Shown here in pieces: positions 22,753 through 34,900 of a stretch of 64,000 nucleotides of DNA. Origin of the DNA: Acanthochlamys bracteata. Lineage: Eukaryota > Streptophyta > Magnoliopsida > Pandanales > Velloziaceae. Below the pieces are notes generated by a model, which searched no databases, was not told where the DNA came from, and saw nothing but the letters and a program-made list of their open reading frames with translations. The DNA lies in contig CM034126.1 of NCBI GenBank assembly GCA_019914995.1, positions 3,973,001-4,037,000 on the forward strand, read 5' to 3'. Position numbers and translations under genes: made by a program. How positions within the stretch are numbered: the first letter of the stretch is position 1; each line of letters begins with the position of its first letter.

Positions 22753-25700
22753 CACTAAAAAAGTATATCATTAGCAACTAATCCAATACTGGGCGCTAAA
22801 ATATCCAACAATGACCGCCTATGACATGGTGGTTTAAATAAAAGTACAGCGATCGGAAAACAAGAACGGTCTCTATTGTCCACATATTCATGACCAAATA
22901 AAAGAGCGGTCGCTACTTTCTTAAAAGGCTTAGTGAATATTTTGGACTCAGTCGCAAATCCTAATGTCATAGTGACCGCTGAGAGACCGGTAGCTAATGC
23001 CATGAACTTTAGCGATTGTTTTGCTTTCCGGTCGTCGTTAGTTTAACTCAATTGCTGCTTTGGTTGGTGTTAACCTAATCTAAACCGACATTTCCACTTG
23101 TTGGTCGCTATTGTCGATAAAAGATAATAATTTAAAATTATTTAATAAAAATTTATTCAACACAATGTAAACCGTTCGATATGATTTATATTATATATAT
23201 ATCATATTGATAAAATTTTAGATCATTTAGATGATATTTTGTATTCGATCATAACAAATAAATAACTGATGGATATATACGATTTAAATTTTATTAGCAT
23301 AAATTGGAGCAATAGTTGATATTCAAAATTGAAAAAAATTTGTGTGAACAACAATGCAATAGTATACATATATTCAATAGTTTAGATTTTTATTTATTCT
23401 TGTCATTGTGTAAATTGAATAAATGAATTAGCGACGATAGGATGAGTTAGTTTAGGAACATGATACATATACTCTTTCATTATATTACTTACCTATATAA
23501 TCTAATTTATATTTCAAATAGATAATCTAAACCGTTGGATAGATTTGCTACTATAACATTATCATTCACACAAGATTTTATGAAATTTGGATAGGAGTTA
23601 ATATTATGATTTCAATCGTATACGTTAACCAATTATTTATTAGGATGGAATAGAAACATAATCTAAATGATTTAAAAATTTTCTAAGAAAATATATAAAA
23701 AGTATAAGTTATATCCAACGATTTATATTTAATTAACATTCTTTTAATTTATTTGAAATTTTTATTTTTTTAAGTAATATGACCACAATCTATCTGATCC
23801 CTTTTGCTAGTAAATTAACGACCAGTTTGAATATGCAGTCGATGTTCTTAAAAGTATTAGCGACCATGGACGTATCTGGTCGCGATTGGTTTTGCAATAG
23901 GGACTAGCTTGATACTGGTCCCTGTTACGATATAAAATAAAAATTTTAAAATAATTATTATAAATTTATTTAGTAAAAGTAAATTATTTGATGTAATTTA
24001 TATTTTTTGTATATTATGTTAAAAAAAATTTAAATAATTAATAATATTTTGTACTTCATCAAATGAAATGATTGTTAAATGTATAAGATTTAACAATTTA
24101 TAGAATTAAATTATAGTTCTAAAATTTATCCAAATGTGAAAATTTTATTTAAACAGTAAAGTTGTCAAATAAAATATATCTAACGGTTTAGATTTTCTGT
24201 TTGAAATATCAAAATAGAATAGTTTGTATAGTTTGGCCTAAGTAAGAAAATGTATATAATTCTTATAAATTGTAACTAACTTAACATTCATTTTCAAGCT
24301 AGTTCTCGTACTTAATTTATAGACTTTCAATTATATATAAAATGAAAGATCAGTACTGATAGATATATTCTTTATGACAATTATTTTTTACAAAAATTTT
24401 CGTCAAATTTGAATATGGTCTTTAGATGTTTTCATATAGATTATTAAATTTTATACGTCTATACTATAGCGATGATAGAGATGTAGTACACAATTTTTTA
24501 TAAATAATTCAAAATTTTGTCTACATAATATAAGAAAGGTCTACATCACATCTAATGATTTGGATTTAGCTAAACCAATTCATACTAATTCCTTTTAAAT
24601 TATAAATATCATTTGTAAGAAGGAGTAGCTATTGTACACACATTAGCGACCGACCGTAATAGCTATCGACATTATGCTAAGCTTTCGCGACTATGAATAG
24701 AATATGATAGAAAATATTTTGATTATTAGCTATCGACCCTGCTTCACCTCAATCGTAGTTAATATGATCATAATCAACAACGACTATTTTATTTTATAAG
24801 TAGCGACCATTCAGGGTTAATACCTAATGTTTTATTTAAACTGGCTGGGTCAGTTTTTTCTTCCCGATGTTTTATTTAATATTAGTTTTATAAGCTAACA
24901 GTACCAAATGACATGAAACTGAAGTCGATACGATCGGGTCGAGAAGTATGACTTGCATGAAGAGTCAGAATCAAATTTGAAAGTATGAGGGAGTAAGTTA
25001 GAACTAAGTATAGGTTTTATAAATTTTGATATACAACATCTTAATTTAACACAATTTAGGAGACCAAAATATAAGCTAAACCATTAAAGGAACGAAATTG
25101 GCGTCGACATTATCAGATCGACAAGTGTGACTTGCAAAAAAAGTCGGAATCAAATTTGGAGGTCCAAAAAATAAGTTATAAGTAAGTATATGTTTTAGAA
25201 ATCTTAATATATAATAGTTTAGTTTAAACAACATATGTGATCAAAATATAAATTAAGTTGTCAAAAGGGCACGAAATTGGTGCGAATGCGATTATGTCAA
25301 TGAGTCTGACTTGTAAGAAGAGTCAAATTAAATTTGAAATTTCGAGAAGTGAATTAGAAGCAAGTTTAGATTTTACAAATTTTAATATAAAATAGCTTAT
25401 GTTAAGACAATATAGGGGATCAAAATAAAAATAAAATTATCAAATCGTGCAAAATTGGTGCCGATATAGTCGAGTTGACAAATGTGACTTGCAGGAAGAG
25501 TCGAAACAAAATTTGAAATTTTAGAGAGTAAATTAGAAGCAAGTATAGATCTTTAAAATCTTAATATAAAATAGCTTAATTTAAAACAACATATGAGTCA
25601 AAATATAAATTAAGCTATCAAAAGATACGAAATTGGCGCTGATACGATCATATAAATGAGTGTGACTTGTTAGAAAAGTCGGAATCAAATTTGGAAGTTA

Positions 25701-26580
25701 GGGGAGTAAGTTAGAAGCAAGTTTATGTTTTATAAATCTTAATATAGAATAATCTATTTTAAAGACAACATATTATCATATTTGTTCCATATATATATAT
25801 CTCAATTTGGTTAAACATTTTTATTTAATTTCATTTCAAATTTATAATTGTTTGCCTTTCTAGAGAGAAGTGCGTCGTCATTACTTAGAACTTTTGTTAG
25901 TTCTTGTATTTTGTTTGTGAAAACTACATTTTTGTGATATTCTTTATTGTATTTTTATTTATTATAACTAAGAAATTATTAATATACTTTATTTAATATT
26001 ATTAAAATATTTGTTTTTGATATTTGAATTAGTTTTCAAATGAAGAAATAAAATTATGTAAAGGTATTAATGACCGCCGGAAATAGTCACTAAAATATAG
26101 ATAGTGAAACCATATGTGACCATTCGGCATTCGCTGATTCCTTATCTATGACCAACGTTTGCAGTCGCTGATGTAAACAACAACGAACAACAGAGGCGAT
26201 CGCTAATATAATAAAAGCGACTAACATGTATATGTCGCGGAAACCTACCGCGACTTGGCAGCAAGGGGTCGCTGATACGCTCGAAAACGATCACGAAGAA
26301 TGGTCACTGAAATGTCCATCCGCAACCGTGCGCTGCGGTCTTAGAAACTTTTAGCAACCGTCTTTCAGCTAGTTGCAGTTTTGTCAAGTAACTTGCTTCT
26401 GCGTCAACGACTAGTTGACTCAATCGTTGGTTATACGTCAGTGATTAATTGACTCGGTCGCGGATACTCGCACTAGTCAATCACAAATATCGTGAAGTAT
26501 TGACAACCAGTTGCACCATAATGCTGCAAAAGCCTTCTGCAACCTGCCTAGCACGACCGGTAAGTCCATGAACTAATTTT
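22753..26580. mobile_element. Degenerate CACTA-like non-autonomous region
   Basis: The left edge is proposed at a CACTA motif (22753-22757). Both outer parts (22790-23110 and 26060-26580) and scattered places between are full of short GCGACC/GGTCGC-type motifs in both orientations, for example AGCGACC, GGTCGC, GCAGTCGCTGA and GGGGTCGCTGATACGC. Such clustered subterminal repeats mark plant CACTA elements. The interior holds no transposase frame; it contains AT-rich filler and a tandem array (24880-25790). A matching TAGTG right end and a 3-bp duplication could not be found, so the limits and the superfamily call are tentative. Confidence 0.5.
24880..25790. repeat. 178-bp tandem array, five copies
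   Basis: Anchors ACTTGC/ACTTGT fall at 24951, 25130, 25309, 25487 and 25665, a spacing of 179, 179, 178 and 178 bases. Each unit repeats the series GAAATTGG-GTCGAT-ACGATC, TGACTTG, AAGAGTCGGAATCAAATTTG, GTAAGTTAGAAGCAAGT and TATAAATCTTAATAT. Copies differ at roughly one base in five. The unit is satellite-sized, but the array is short and sits in a transposon-like context. Confidence 0.9.
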
Positions 26581-28450
26581 ACCGGAGGGTTTATGCAATA
26601 AATATGTATATACATGAAAATCCTAACAAGCGAAATCTGGAAGCTGTATATAAGCGAAAAGTAGTTATGAAGTATTTCCGTATATGTGCATGCTTAATAT
26701 GGTTAATTAGCATTTCGGAGATTGAGAACTTTGAAGAAGTCTCTTGAAAATTATTGAACACAACGCCAAATTTATTAATATGAGAGGAGATTAGTATGCA
26801 ACATTAGCTATATATATAGAATTTACCAATGCTTTTCGATGTGTATGTTGTGCAAAATTCTTTGGGCTGTGATCGATGATGTGCATGCTTTAAGAAATAA
26901 CTCCACGAGAATGAAAGTAATCTTCCAATTAACGTCCATACATTAATTTTAACGTTTATTTGTCACAAGTGCCTTATTAGAGAAATAGAAGTCCATACTA
27001 ACATGCCCAGATTTAATTAATTGCAGCCTTTTTCTTGAAAGATACGTGTCTAAACTATTAACAGGTTGCCAGAATAAATTAATATATATTAACCATGTAT
27101 AATTTCTAATTTTATTACTTTTTTAAATAATAATAAAAAATAAATTCAAATCTTTATAAATATTATTTTAATACTAATAATAAAAGATATAGAATAAAAT
27201 ATTTCTTAATATTTGTCTTTCGACATAGCGATTTTAATTTTTTAAAAGTGAATAGATGCAAACTATTTGTGCTTTAATGAATTTGAATATAATAGCTATC
27301 TGTTTTGAAAATAAAGTAAACTATTTGTCTAAAATGAAGCAGACAACTGCTATTTAATAGAACGAATTATTCATCTTGAAATAAAACAAATTATTTATTT
27401 TAAAATAAAATACGTTATAAAAGCCTAAAAATAGAGTGAATAATAAAATTAAATTTACTTTATATTTTTAACAAATCCTATTCAATTTGTTTTAATACGA
27501 TGTGACAGATTTAATATTTTTTAAAAATTAGTTGGGATAAAAATATTAAATCTAAATTTTTATAAATATAATTTCAGTGCTAAATTTTTAATACTATCAT
27601 ACAATAAATTCAAAAAGGCGTGTTTAAATGATGCGCATTATAATAAATTAACAGCATTAATGATTTATTAATTAGTATTAAGTCTTCTTCTATGCCGGTT
27701 AAAATGCATGGTTAAACTTTAAACTTTTTAACAGATTGAGGTTTTTCTAATAGACTTATTTAAACTAAAATATCTTCTACTTTATATTTCATAAATTAAT
27801 TCTGATAGACCTGTCATTAGGCTAGCGATTGAAAATATCAACATGTACTATATTAATACATTAATAACTTGTTTAATATAAAAATAAAGATAGACACCAA
27901 CTCATTAACCCTAATTCTACACCTATGTTGGCCCCTACAAAATAAATAGTTGTAAACTTAAACGCTCAAGATCACTGTACCTCGGTGGTGTTCTTTTCTG
28001 TCACATGACTATGGAATTCGCAGTATATGAAAAGTCTCTTAAAAAATATAGTGATATTTCCAATCTGCTACCTTATGTTCTACTTTAATTTTTTTGAATT
28101 ATTTCTTTTCATGGAATTATGTATTACTTTTTAGTTCCTTTGAACGGGAGGCAAGAATTAACCCAAAACATTTAGGTCACTCAGAACATAATGTGTCAAA
28201 ATAATTTTGGATAAAAATGGGTTGTAGATGGTGAGATGACACGTAGGTCAATTTATGGAAACTTTAATGAAAAATTATTATGTATTTGTTAGTGAAACTA
28301 TCTATAAACTATGATCTCTTTTTTATTTCAAAGTTTTAAAAGAAAAAATTATAATAATAGCTAATCAAACTAAAAAATGGCTTTGGTCTTATGAAGACAA
28401 AAGTTTTATTGAGTTAGTGGGGATGTTTAAGTTCAACATAAACTTATTTA
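26581..28450. other. AT-rich spacer, nothing recognised
   Basis: Only short frames occur. There are no clear repeat ends apart from general A/T runs. Confidence 0.35.
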
Positions 28451-29090
28451 CATAGTTGTAAAAATCGGACCAAATATTGAACCGAAAAACTGTCTGGATC
28501 AATAAGTCACGGGTTAATCCGTCGGATCAATAGATTGAACCGCTATATCAAAAATACTAAAGTGTTTACGGTAGTGCGAACGCTTATTATTTAAAATAAA
28601 ATAAAATAAATTTTTTCTTTATTAGAAAGCATTAAAAAAATAAACTAATAAAAAATATATAGAAAAATAAAAAAAATATTTTAAATAATAAATTTCAAAA
28701 GAAATTCTTTGTTTTAAAATAATTTTGTTATTTTTCTTACGATTTAACAAAATTAGTAATATAAAAACTTAAAAATCACTAATAATAAATATTTACAAAT
28801 AAAATATAATAAACTTATTTTTTTGTATTATCATATCTAAATATAAAATATAAACTACATATCGTATTTCAATATAAAACTACTAATAATTATTTTTGCA
28901 TCAATATATTATAAATTAAATTTTTTAAAATTTAATTTAATCCAATTCGATCCGGACGAACGGGTCGATCGGATCGAAGCGGATCAGAACGGATCGATTA
29001 CATAAATGGTTTTATTATAAATTCTGACCGATTTATATTTCAAATTGACGATTTCTGAGTCAATCCGAATTGTCACTTCTCGAATGTAAC
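28451..29090 (+). mobile_element. Mutator-like non-autonomous element, copy 1
   Basis: It begins CATAGTTGTAAAAATCGGACC. Its right part carries CCAATTCGATCCGGACGAAC, then GGTTTTATTATAAATTC. These match the inverted copy at 30304-31129 in the same order. The right end is worn (near 29080-29090) and no target-site duplication is convincing. Confidence 0.6.
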
Positions 29091-29333
29091 AAGAGACTAG
29101 CCATAATATAGTTATTTCGTTTGCAGTGTTAGTGGAAAAACAATTACTTATTATTATTCGTACTAATAAAATTTGTATTTATTGTACCGTCTCCTCCTAA
29201 GTAGATTCGGACAAAAAGAAAGCTTTTTCTTTCTTTTTTCTTTCTCTTTCTTTTTTAAGAACATAAACAAAGGAAGCTCTGAGTAAATCCCCACAAGGGC
29301 CAGAATCGTTTACCGTCCTTCTCTGGAGATAAC

Positions 29334-30029
29334 TGTAGTATCAAATCTCTAAATTAAAAAAATTGGTTAATTATTTAGACCTAAATATTTTTCACATATA
29401 AATATATACATATTTTAATATTCAGTTATATAAAATTATTAAGAAATATTAATTAAGCCCAAATTATTCAATTTGACCCAATCTAATGCTGGATGTTGGT
29501 CTATAACTAGCTAATTTATTTTTTATTTGAGTATGATTTTAGAATTATACGCTAATAATTCTTATCTAACTTATTTGACTATTTATTTTTTATTCGAGCC
29601 CGTTCGGACTTTGATACTACTAATTTAGGCTAATTTAGCTTGAAGGTCTAACAATATTTCTCCAACAATATATTATATGCCTCCACTCTTCCAACTCTAA
29701 TAATAATCAAATCTTTAAGTTAAACAATTGGTTAATTATTTAAATATTAATATCTTTTATATATAAATATATATTAATTTTAATATTTAATCAATATGAA
29801 ATTTTTATAAAACGTAAATTATTAAGCCTACTGAGTCAAGGGTCTAACTGACTCAGTTTGATAAAATATTAGTCCATTTTTAGATTAATTAATTCGTTTT
29901 GTACTTGGATATCATTCTAGATCCTATGCTACGAGCTCAGGCCGGCCTATCTTGCTAGGCCGTTTTTTAGTTAAACTCGTCTGACTTTTCACGCTACTAA
30001 CGGTTCTAACTTAACGTGAAGGCCCAACA
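29334..30029 (-). mobile_element. TRIM-like miniature LTR element, minus orientation
   Basis: Two direct repeats, 29334-29653 and about 29700-30029, are separated by only about 46 bases. On the minus strand the outer end reads TGTTGGGCCTTCACGTTAAG, very close to the first 20 bases of the TRIM at 5685. Other shared words include GTAGCGTG and TAGGATC. The primer-binding site is badly worn and the flanks (ATAAC/TTACC) match at only three of five positions. It is an older member of the same broad family. Confidence 0.7.
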
Positions 30030-30303
30030 TTACCCAAATGGCAAACTTCACAACTAAATTGGGTTTTTTTCCTATTAAATGATATCAACCATTTTAGTAA
30101 AGAGCAAAAGTGTCAGGCCGTTCTTATTTTTTACTAAACTTATTTTTTTCTCGCAAAGAAATGATTCGAAGAATTTCTATATTTATTTTGCACTAGAAAT
30201 ACCACATACATCAAATTGATTTTTTTGTCTAAAAATTTGCTTTTCAAGAAACCTCACTTCTAATTACATTTAATAAAAAATATATAAAAAGTTACTTTCA
30301 ATC

Positions 30304-31129
30304 CTAGTTGGCAGACCCGGACGGTAAATCGGTCCGAATTTATAAAAAAACCGTTTATATAATCGACCCGTTTTGACTCACTTTTGACCCGTTCGATTTG
30401 TTTCAACCCGGTCGATCCGTCCGTCCGGATCAAACCGGATTAATTTTTTTTAAAATTAATTAAAAAAATTTTTAAAATTAATTAAAAAATTTTTTTAAAA
30501 TTAATTAAAATTTTTTTTTAAATTAATTAAAAATTTTTAAATTGATGATATATTTAATACAAAAATAATTAGTAATAGCCTATGTTGAAAAATAATATGT
30601 AGTTTAAATTTTGTATTTGGATATGATAATGCAAAAATATAATTGCTTATGTCTTATTTGTAAATATCAATTATTAGTGATTTTTAAATTTTTATATTGT
30701 AAAATATTTAGAATCAAATATGTATACCTAAAAAAATTTGTTATATCTCTTTTATGATTTCTCTATTTTATGATTTTATTTTTTCTAATCTCCTAATTTA
30801 TTTAAATATTTATTATTATAAATTTTACTTGTTATTATTGTTATTGGTGGTGGCAATACTTTAATTTTCGCTGTGATTATTATTGCTGTTGTTGTTGATA
30901 GTAATGCTATAATAAAAATATTTTAGTTTTTTGCTATGATTATTATTGCTATTATTATTTGTAGTATTATTGGTAATAGATTTCTTACTGTAATTATTGT
31001 TATTATTAATTAAAAATACTTTAATATTATTAATCCGACAATTCGACCGATTGACGCGACGGTTTGACCCAAGAACCGTGATCCGGACAATTTTTCGGTT
31101 TGATGTCCGGTCCGGTTCTTACAACTATG
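30304..31129 (-). mobile_element. Mutator-like non-autonomous element, copy 2
   Basis: The ends are CTAGTTGGCAGACCCGGACGG and CCGGTCCGGTTCTTACAACTATG, imperfect inverted repeats. Flanks CTTTCAATC (30295-30303) and CTTTCGATT (31130-31138) agree at seven of nine bases, as expected for an old 9-bp Mutator-type duplication. The inside has a run of AAATTAATTAAAA units (30440-30540) and an ATT/GTT-rich stretch (30840-31010). No transposase frame is present. Confidence 0.65.
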
Positions 31130-31495
31130 CTTTCGATTCTTCACTTTTATAAAAATAAATACAAAATATCACTTTTAATGTTAACTTCCAACTACAAATA
31201 AAAATAAAAACTCAATTAAATTTCAATAACTATTTTTTGAGTAATTCGCTTTTAACTCACGTTTAACAAAAGTTAAACGAGCCCTCAACATCTGCATGTA
31301 TTGCCGAAACTTTCAAAATATTTTGATGATTACAATAATTAAAAATTATAATTAATAAATTTAAGTGAACTAATAATTTGAATAATTTTTAAATATAAAT
31401 TCAATCCATCTTTCTCTTTTTTAGTTAATTTTGTAGGTTCTTCTAACACATTATCATATAATAAAAATTTTGGTTTCCAAAAAGAGCAACTTCAA
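31130..31495. other. AT-rich spacer, nothing recognised
   Basis: A/T runs only, with no frame or repeat end I can support. Confidence 0.35.
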
Positions 31496-31612
31496 AGAAC
31501 TGGGCTTATCCCGTCTTCTAGCGTGCCTCTCCTGAGCACTAGCTGCAGGGAGACTCCGGTTCTCGTCCAGTGTTCAACTCGGATGAAGGATACTTCTGTA
31601 CAGATTAAATTT
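31496..31612 (+). pseudogene. Fragment of a MYC2-like bHLH N-terminal domain
   Basis: The fragment reads WAYPVF, stop, RASPEH, stop, LQGDSGSRPVFNSDEGYF. This aligns with [20 protein letters not shown]...GDGYF in the intact bHLH at 20964. Both stops are TAG, where the intact gene has TGG (Trp) and CAG (Gln). The similarity ends after about 35 codons. It is a short piece, not a whole gene copy, about 370 bases from the end of the ROP-GAP gene. Confidence 0.8.
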
Positions 31613-31978
31613 GAAGAGCACCAGCTGCCGAACAGAAGAGAATTGTTGAAAAACTTTCCTTTGATCCCAAGAGAATTTATGAAAACCATTAAACCAAATT
31701 TATTACATCAGTTTACATATATATCCTTTGGTAAACAAAACAAACAACCAAGAGCATACAAAACTTTCTTTTTCAGAAATCTACGATCGTGCCTAAAATA
31801 TACAACACTAGACTTCCAATTGGAAAAGAAAAAAAAGAAAAATAAAATATGAACATCAGAAAGAACACAATATCAACAATGGTGGGTTGGGGTTGGGAAA
31901 CTGGGGGGTGTTTTTTTCTCAAGCCCAGGCTTCTCTTCCTTCTTCCCTCAGTTCCTATCACAAGGTCATCTGATTTCT

Positions 31979-34900
31979 TTACGATTTGCTCAGTTGGAAT
32001 ACAGAATGTGCACAAAGCTTTCTCACCCCTTTCCTCAAGTTCAGCTTGTCGATTATTCCTTCTGAATTCCTATTTGAGCCACTTTCATCACTAAGGCAAC
32101 CTGATAGAACTTCTACTGCACTATCAGATGGAGTCTTTTGCCCATGGACTTCATCCTGTTTTTCACCAGCCATACGCCGAACTCCAAAACTGTCGACTTT
32201 GTAGTCACCTTCAAGACAGTGGCCATTGTTGAATAAAAACTTTCCGAATGCAGCCCTATCAAAATAATGGAACCTGTTGAGTTTCTCGTCATATGCACCA
32301 GCGGATGTGTCAGAGGTTTGAGTCTCATCCTTGTCACTTGTTTCAGAGCAGGATTGGAAGGATCCAACTTCTGCAGCCTCCTCCCTTTCCCGCAACATCT
32401 TCATGATCAACGTCTTTAAGAAGTTCATTACTTGGACAGCATGAATAAGTGCAGTTAATGGATCTGCCATCTGGAATAGGAAAAACATGAGCCTATTAGC
32501 AATGCTAGTCATGTGCTGTGTGTAGAGGATTTGTACTGATAATCAATTTGCCAAAAGAATACCTGAGTCATGTTTGGCGCAAATACCATAGCAATATTTC
32601 TAGCATTCATTTTATTCTGAAGCTCATGCTCAGCAACATCTGCCATCAAATTAACAGCCCAATCAAGCAATGCTGCTTCTATGGGCGGGAGTCTCCTGAC
32701 AAGAGCAAGGCATTCTTCTTCAGAGTTACAATGCATCATCTCATCTGGCGTAATTGAGTCAAGTATCCCTGTTGGAAGTTCTCTAAACCATGCCTGCAGT
32801 TACAATCAAGGAAATTATTTAGAACACAACCTGAAAGATTCCTGGGAGTGAGAAGTAAGCATATGTGCTACCAAATTGTTTCCAAAGCCATTCCTTCTTT
32901 TAACAATCTACAAATACTAGATTAAATTCAAATTTCTATTTAGGAATTAAATTTCATCACAATCTGTCTAGCCCACTGCTTCATATCCTTCAAAGAGTCC
33001 CCCCAGACGAATTATGAAAGGCACAAGGACAGCACTTCAACTGACTAAAGAGGGGCAAAGTTCTTGTATGACATCAATTAACCAAATGTACAGTGAAAAT
33101 CAACAAGCACAAACACCATTTCAATGAGTTCAGGAGTTGATTTGGGTTCCAGAACCTAGTACTCAGCATGTCATGAATCCATAATGTAATCGCAGCAGTC
33201 CAAAAAACTTGGCTTACATAGAGTAAACATGTACCTACATGCGAAGCAAAAGAAATCTTTTAGTATTTGGCACTTCGGAGTTCCTTAACATAATTCAGAA
33301 CCAACTAGCTTTCACATAATATGTTAACGAATTATGAACTAGTTCACAATGCATATGTCTTGACATTTAATTCTGGAGAACTTTTCAGCATCTCTCTGCA
33401 AATAGAGAAATGACATCCTCAAACTTTTGGATTCCAATACTCTAGCTTTACAATTTAGCTTCGATAGGTAGTCCTTTAAAGATGATGATATGAAGTTTGG
33501 GATACCAAAACCAGGTGATCATGACCTTTTACAATAATTGTTAAGATGCAAAATGTAACCAGGATTGTTTGTAAGCAAACAAACAATAAATGTAACCATA
33601 TGGTTTCTGCATGTTAAGTGATTTACTGTGTGATTATCATCAATATAGATATCCAATGCATTTGACGCTCACGATGTATAGACACAAGTCAGGAAATCTA
33701 TGAACATAATGACGAGAATAAAGTACTCAGTACCTTAATTAGACCTGCCAGGCAATGCAAATCAATATCTTCTGGGACTACTCCTTTGCTCAGTTGTTCC
33801 CTAACATAAACCTCTTGACCATCCACTGCATTGATTCTGAAAATGCCTTCTACCTTTAAGAGGGAAAGGAACCAAAAAATTTCAAGAACCATACACATTC
33901 AAATTCCAATTATCAAACTTCAAAAATACTATGTACCTCCAATCCTCCTTGTGAATATAAATGCTGCTGCATTAAGAGCATTATTGTTGGAACACTGTTT
34001 CCTCTAGAATCATATGAACATTGCATTGATGTCGCCGACACTCCAAAGACACTTGTACTGTAGGATAGAGTGAAAATGTTGCTATAATCAAACTTTTATG
34101 GAAAGCTAGTATGCATTGAGCATATGAAAGATGCTCCAAGGAAAAATAAATAATTAGTAACGGTCCCATTTTGGAAGTACAAGATAAGCATCAAGACATA
34201 ATGCCTACCAAAGAGAGTTCTTGAGGGTTAAATGGAAAACTACAAGGACTTTTAAACTTTCAAAATAATTGAAACCTCACACGTTACGAGAATCAAAGAA
34301 AGTTCTCTTGGCTAACATCTCCTACTACTCTATTGCTCCAAGCCTAAGGAAAACATTGTCAGACAAAATTTTAAGATTGATTTATCAGCTTCATTACACA
34401 AAATGCATTTGCTCAATATCAACTATTCCCATCAACAAATCAGAAGCTTTGAGCTAAATATCCTAGAATGTTGATTCAAATAGGGTAACCTGCACATCCG
34501 TTTGTACCATCAGCAGACAAATATAATATAATGCAAATCCAGAAGAAATTAGAACTTACAAGATGGGATGGTTCTCTCAATCTAAGTGATACAGTAAATG
34601 AATGTCATAAGTCATCAGTCTACTAGAGTTGTCTTTTACTGGGCTTGATATATATGGAATCTATTGAATTTCTCTTATAACCCAGAAAAAATCTCCCAGG
34701 ATTGTTTATCATATATCTACACAAATGTATGGATTGTCCCATAGTTTTTGAGCAATTAAATTTAGTGTAGGAAAAAGATGTTCTGTAAAAAAGGCAAGTC
34801 TAGTCAATCAATGTAAAAGTTTTTTAAACAAAAGTAATGAAAGACATGTTAACTGATTGATTCGGTGTATTCCTCGGCACAAAATGCAGCAGCAATTTAA

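Noticed and set aside
22755-23003. 82-codon minus-strand frame
   Set aside because: It lies within the GCGACC-rich transposon region and has no protein-like features.
24880-25790. Regular repeats as a CRISPR array
   Set aside because: The units are adjacent 178-base repeats without unique spacers, in a plant nuclear genome.
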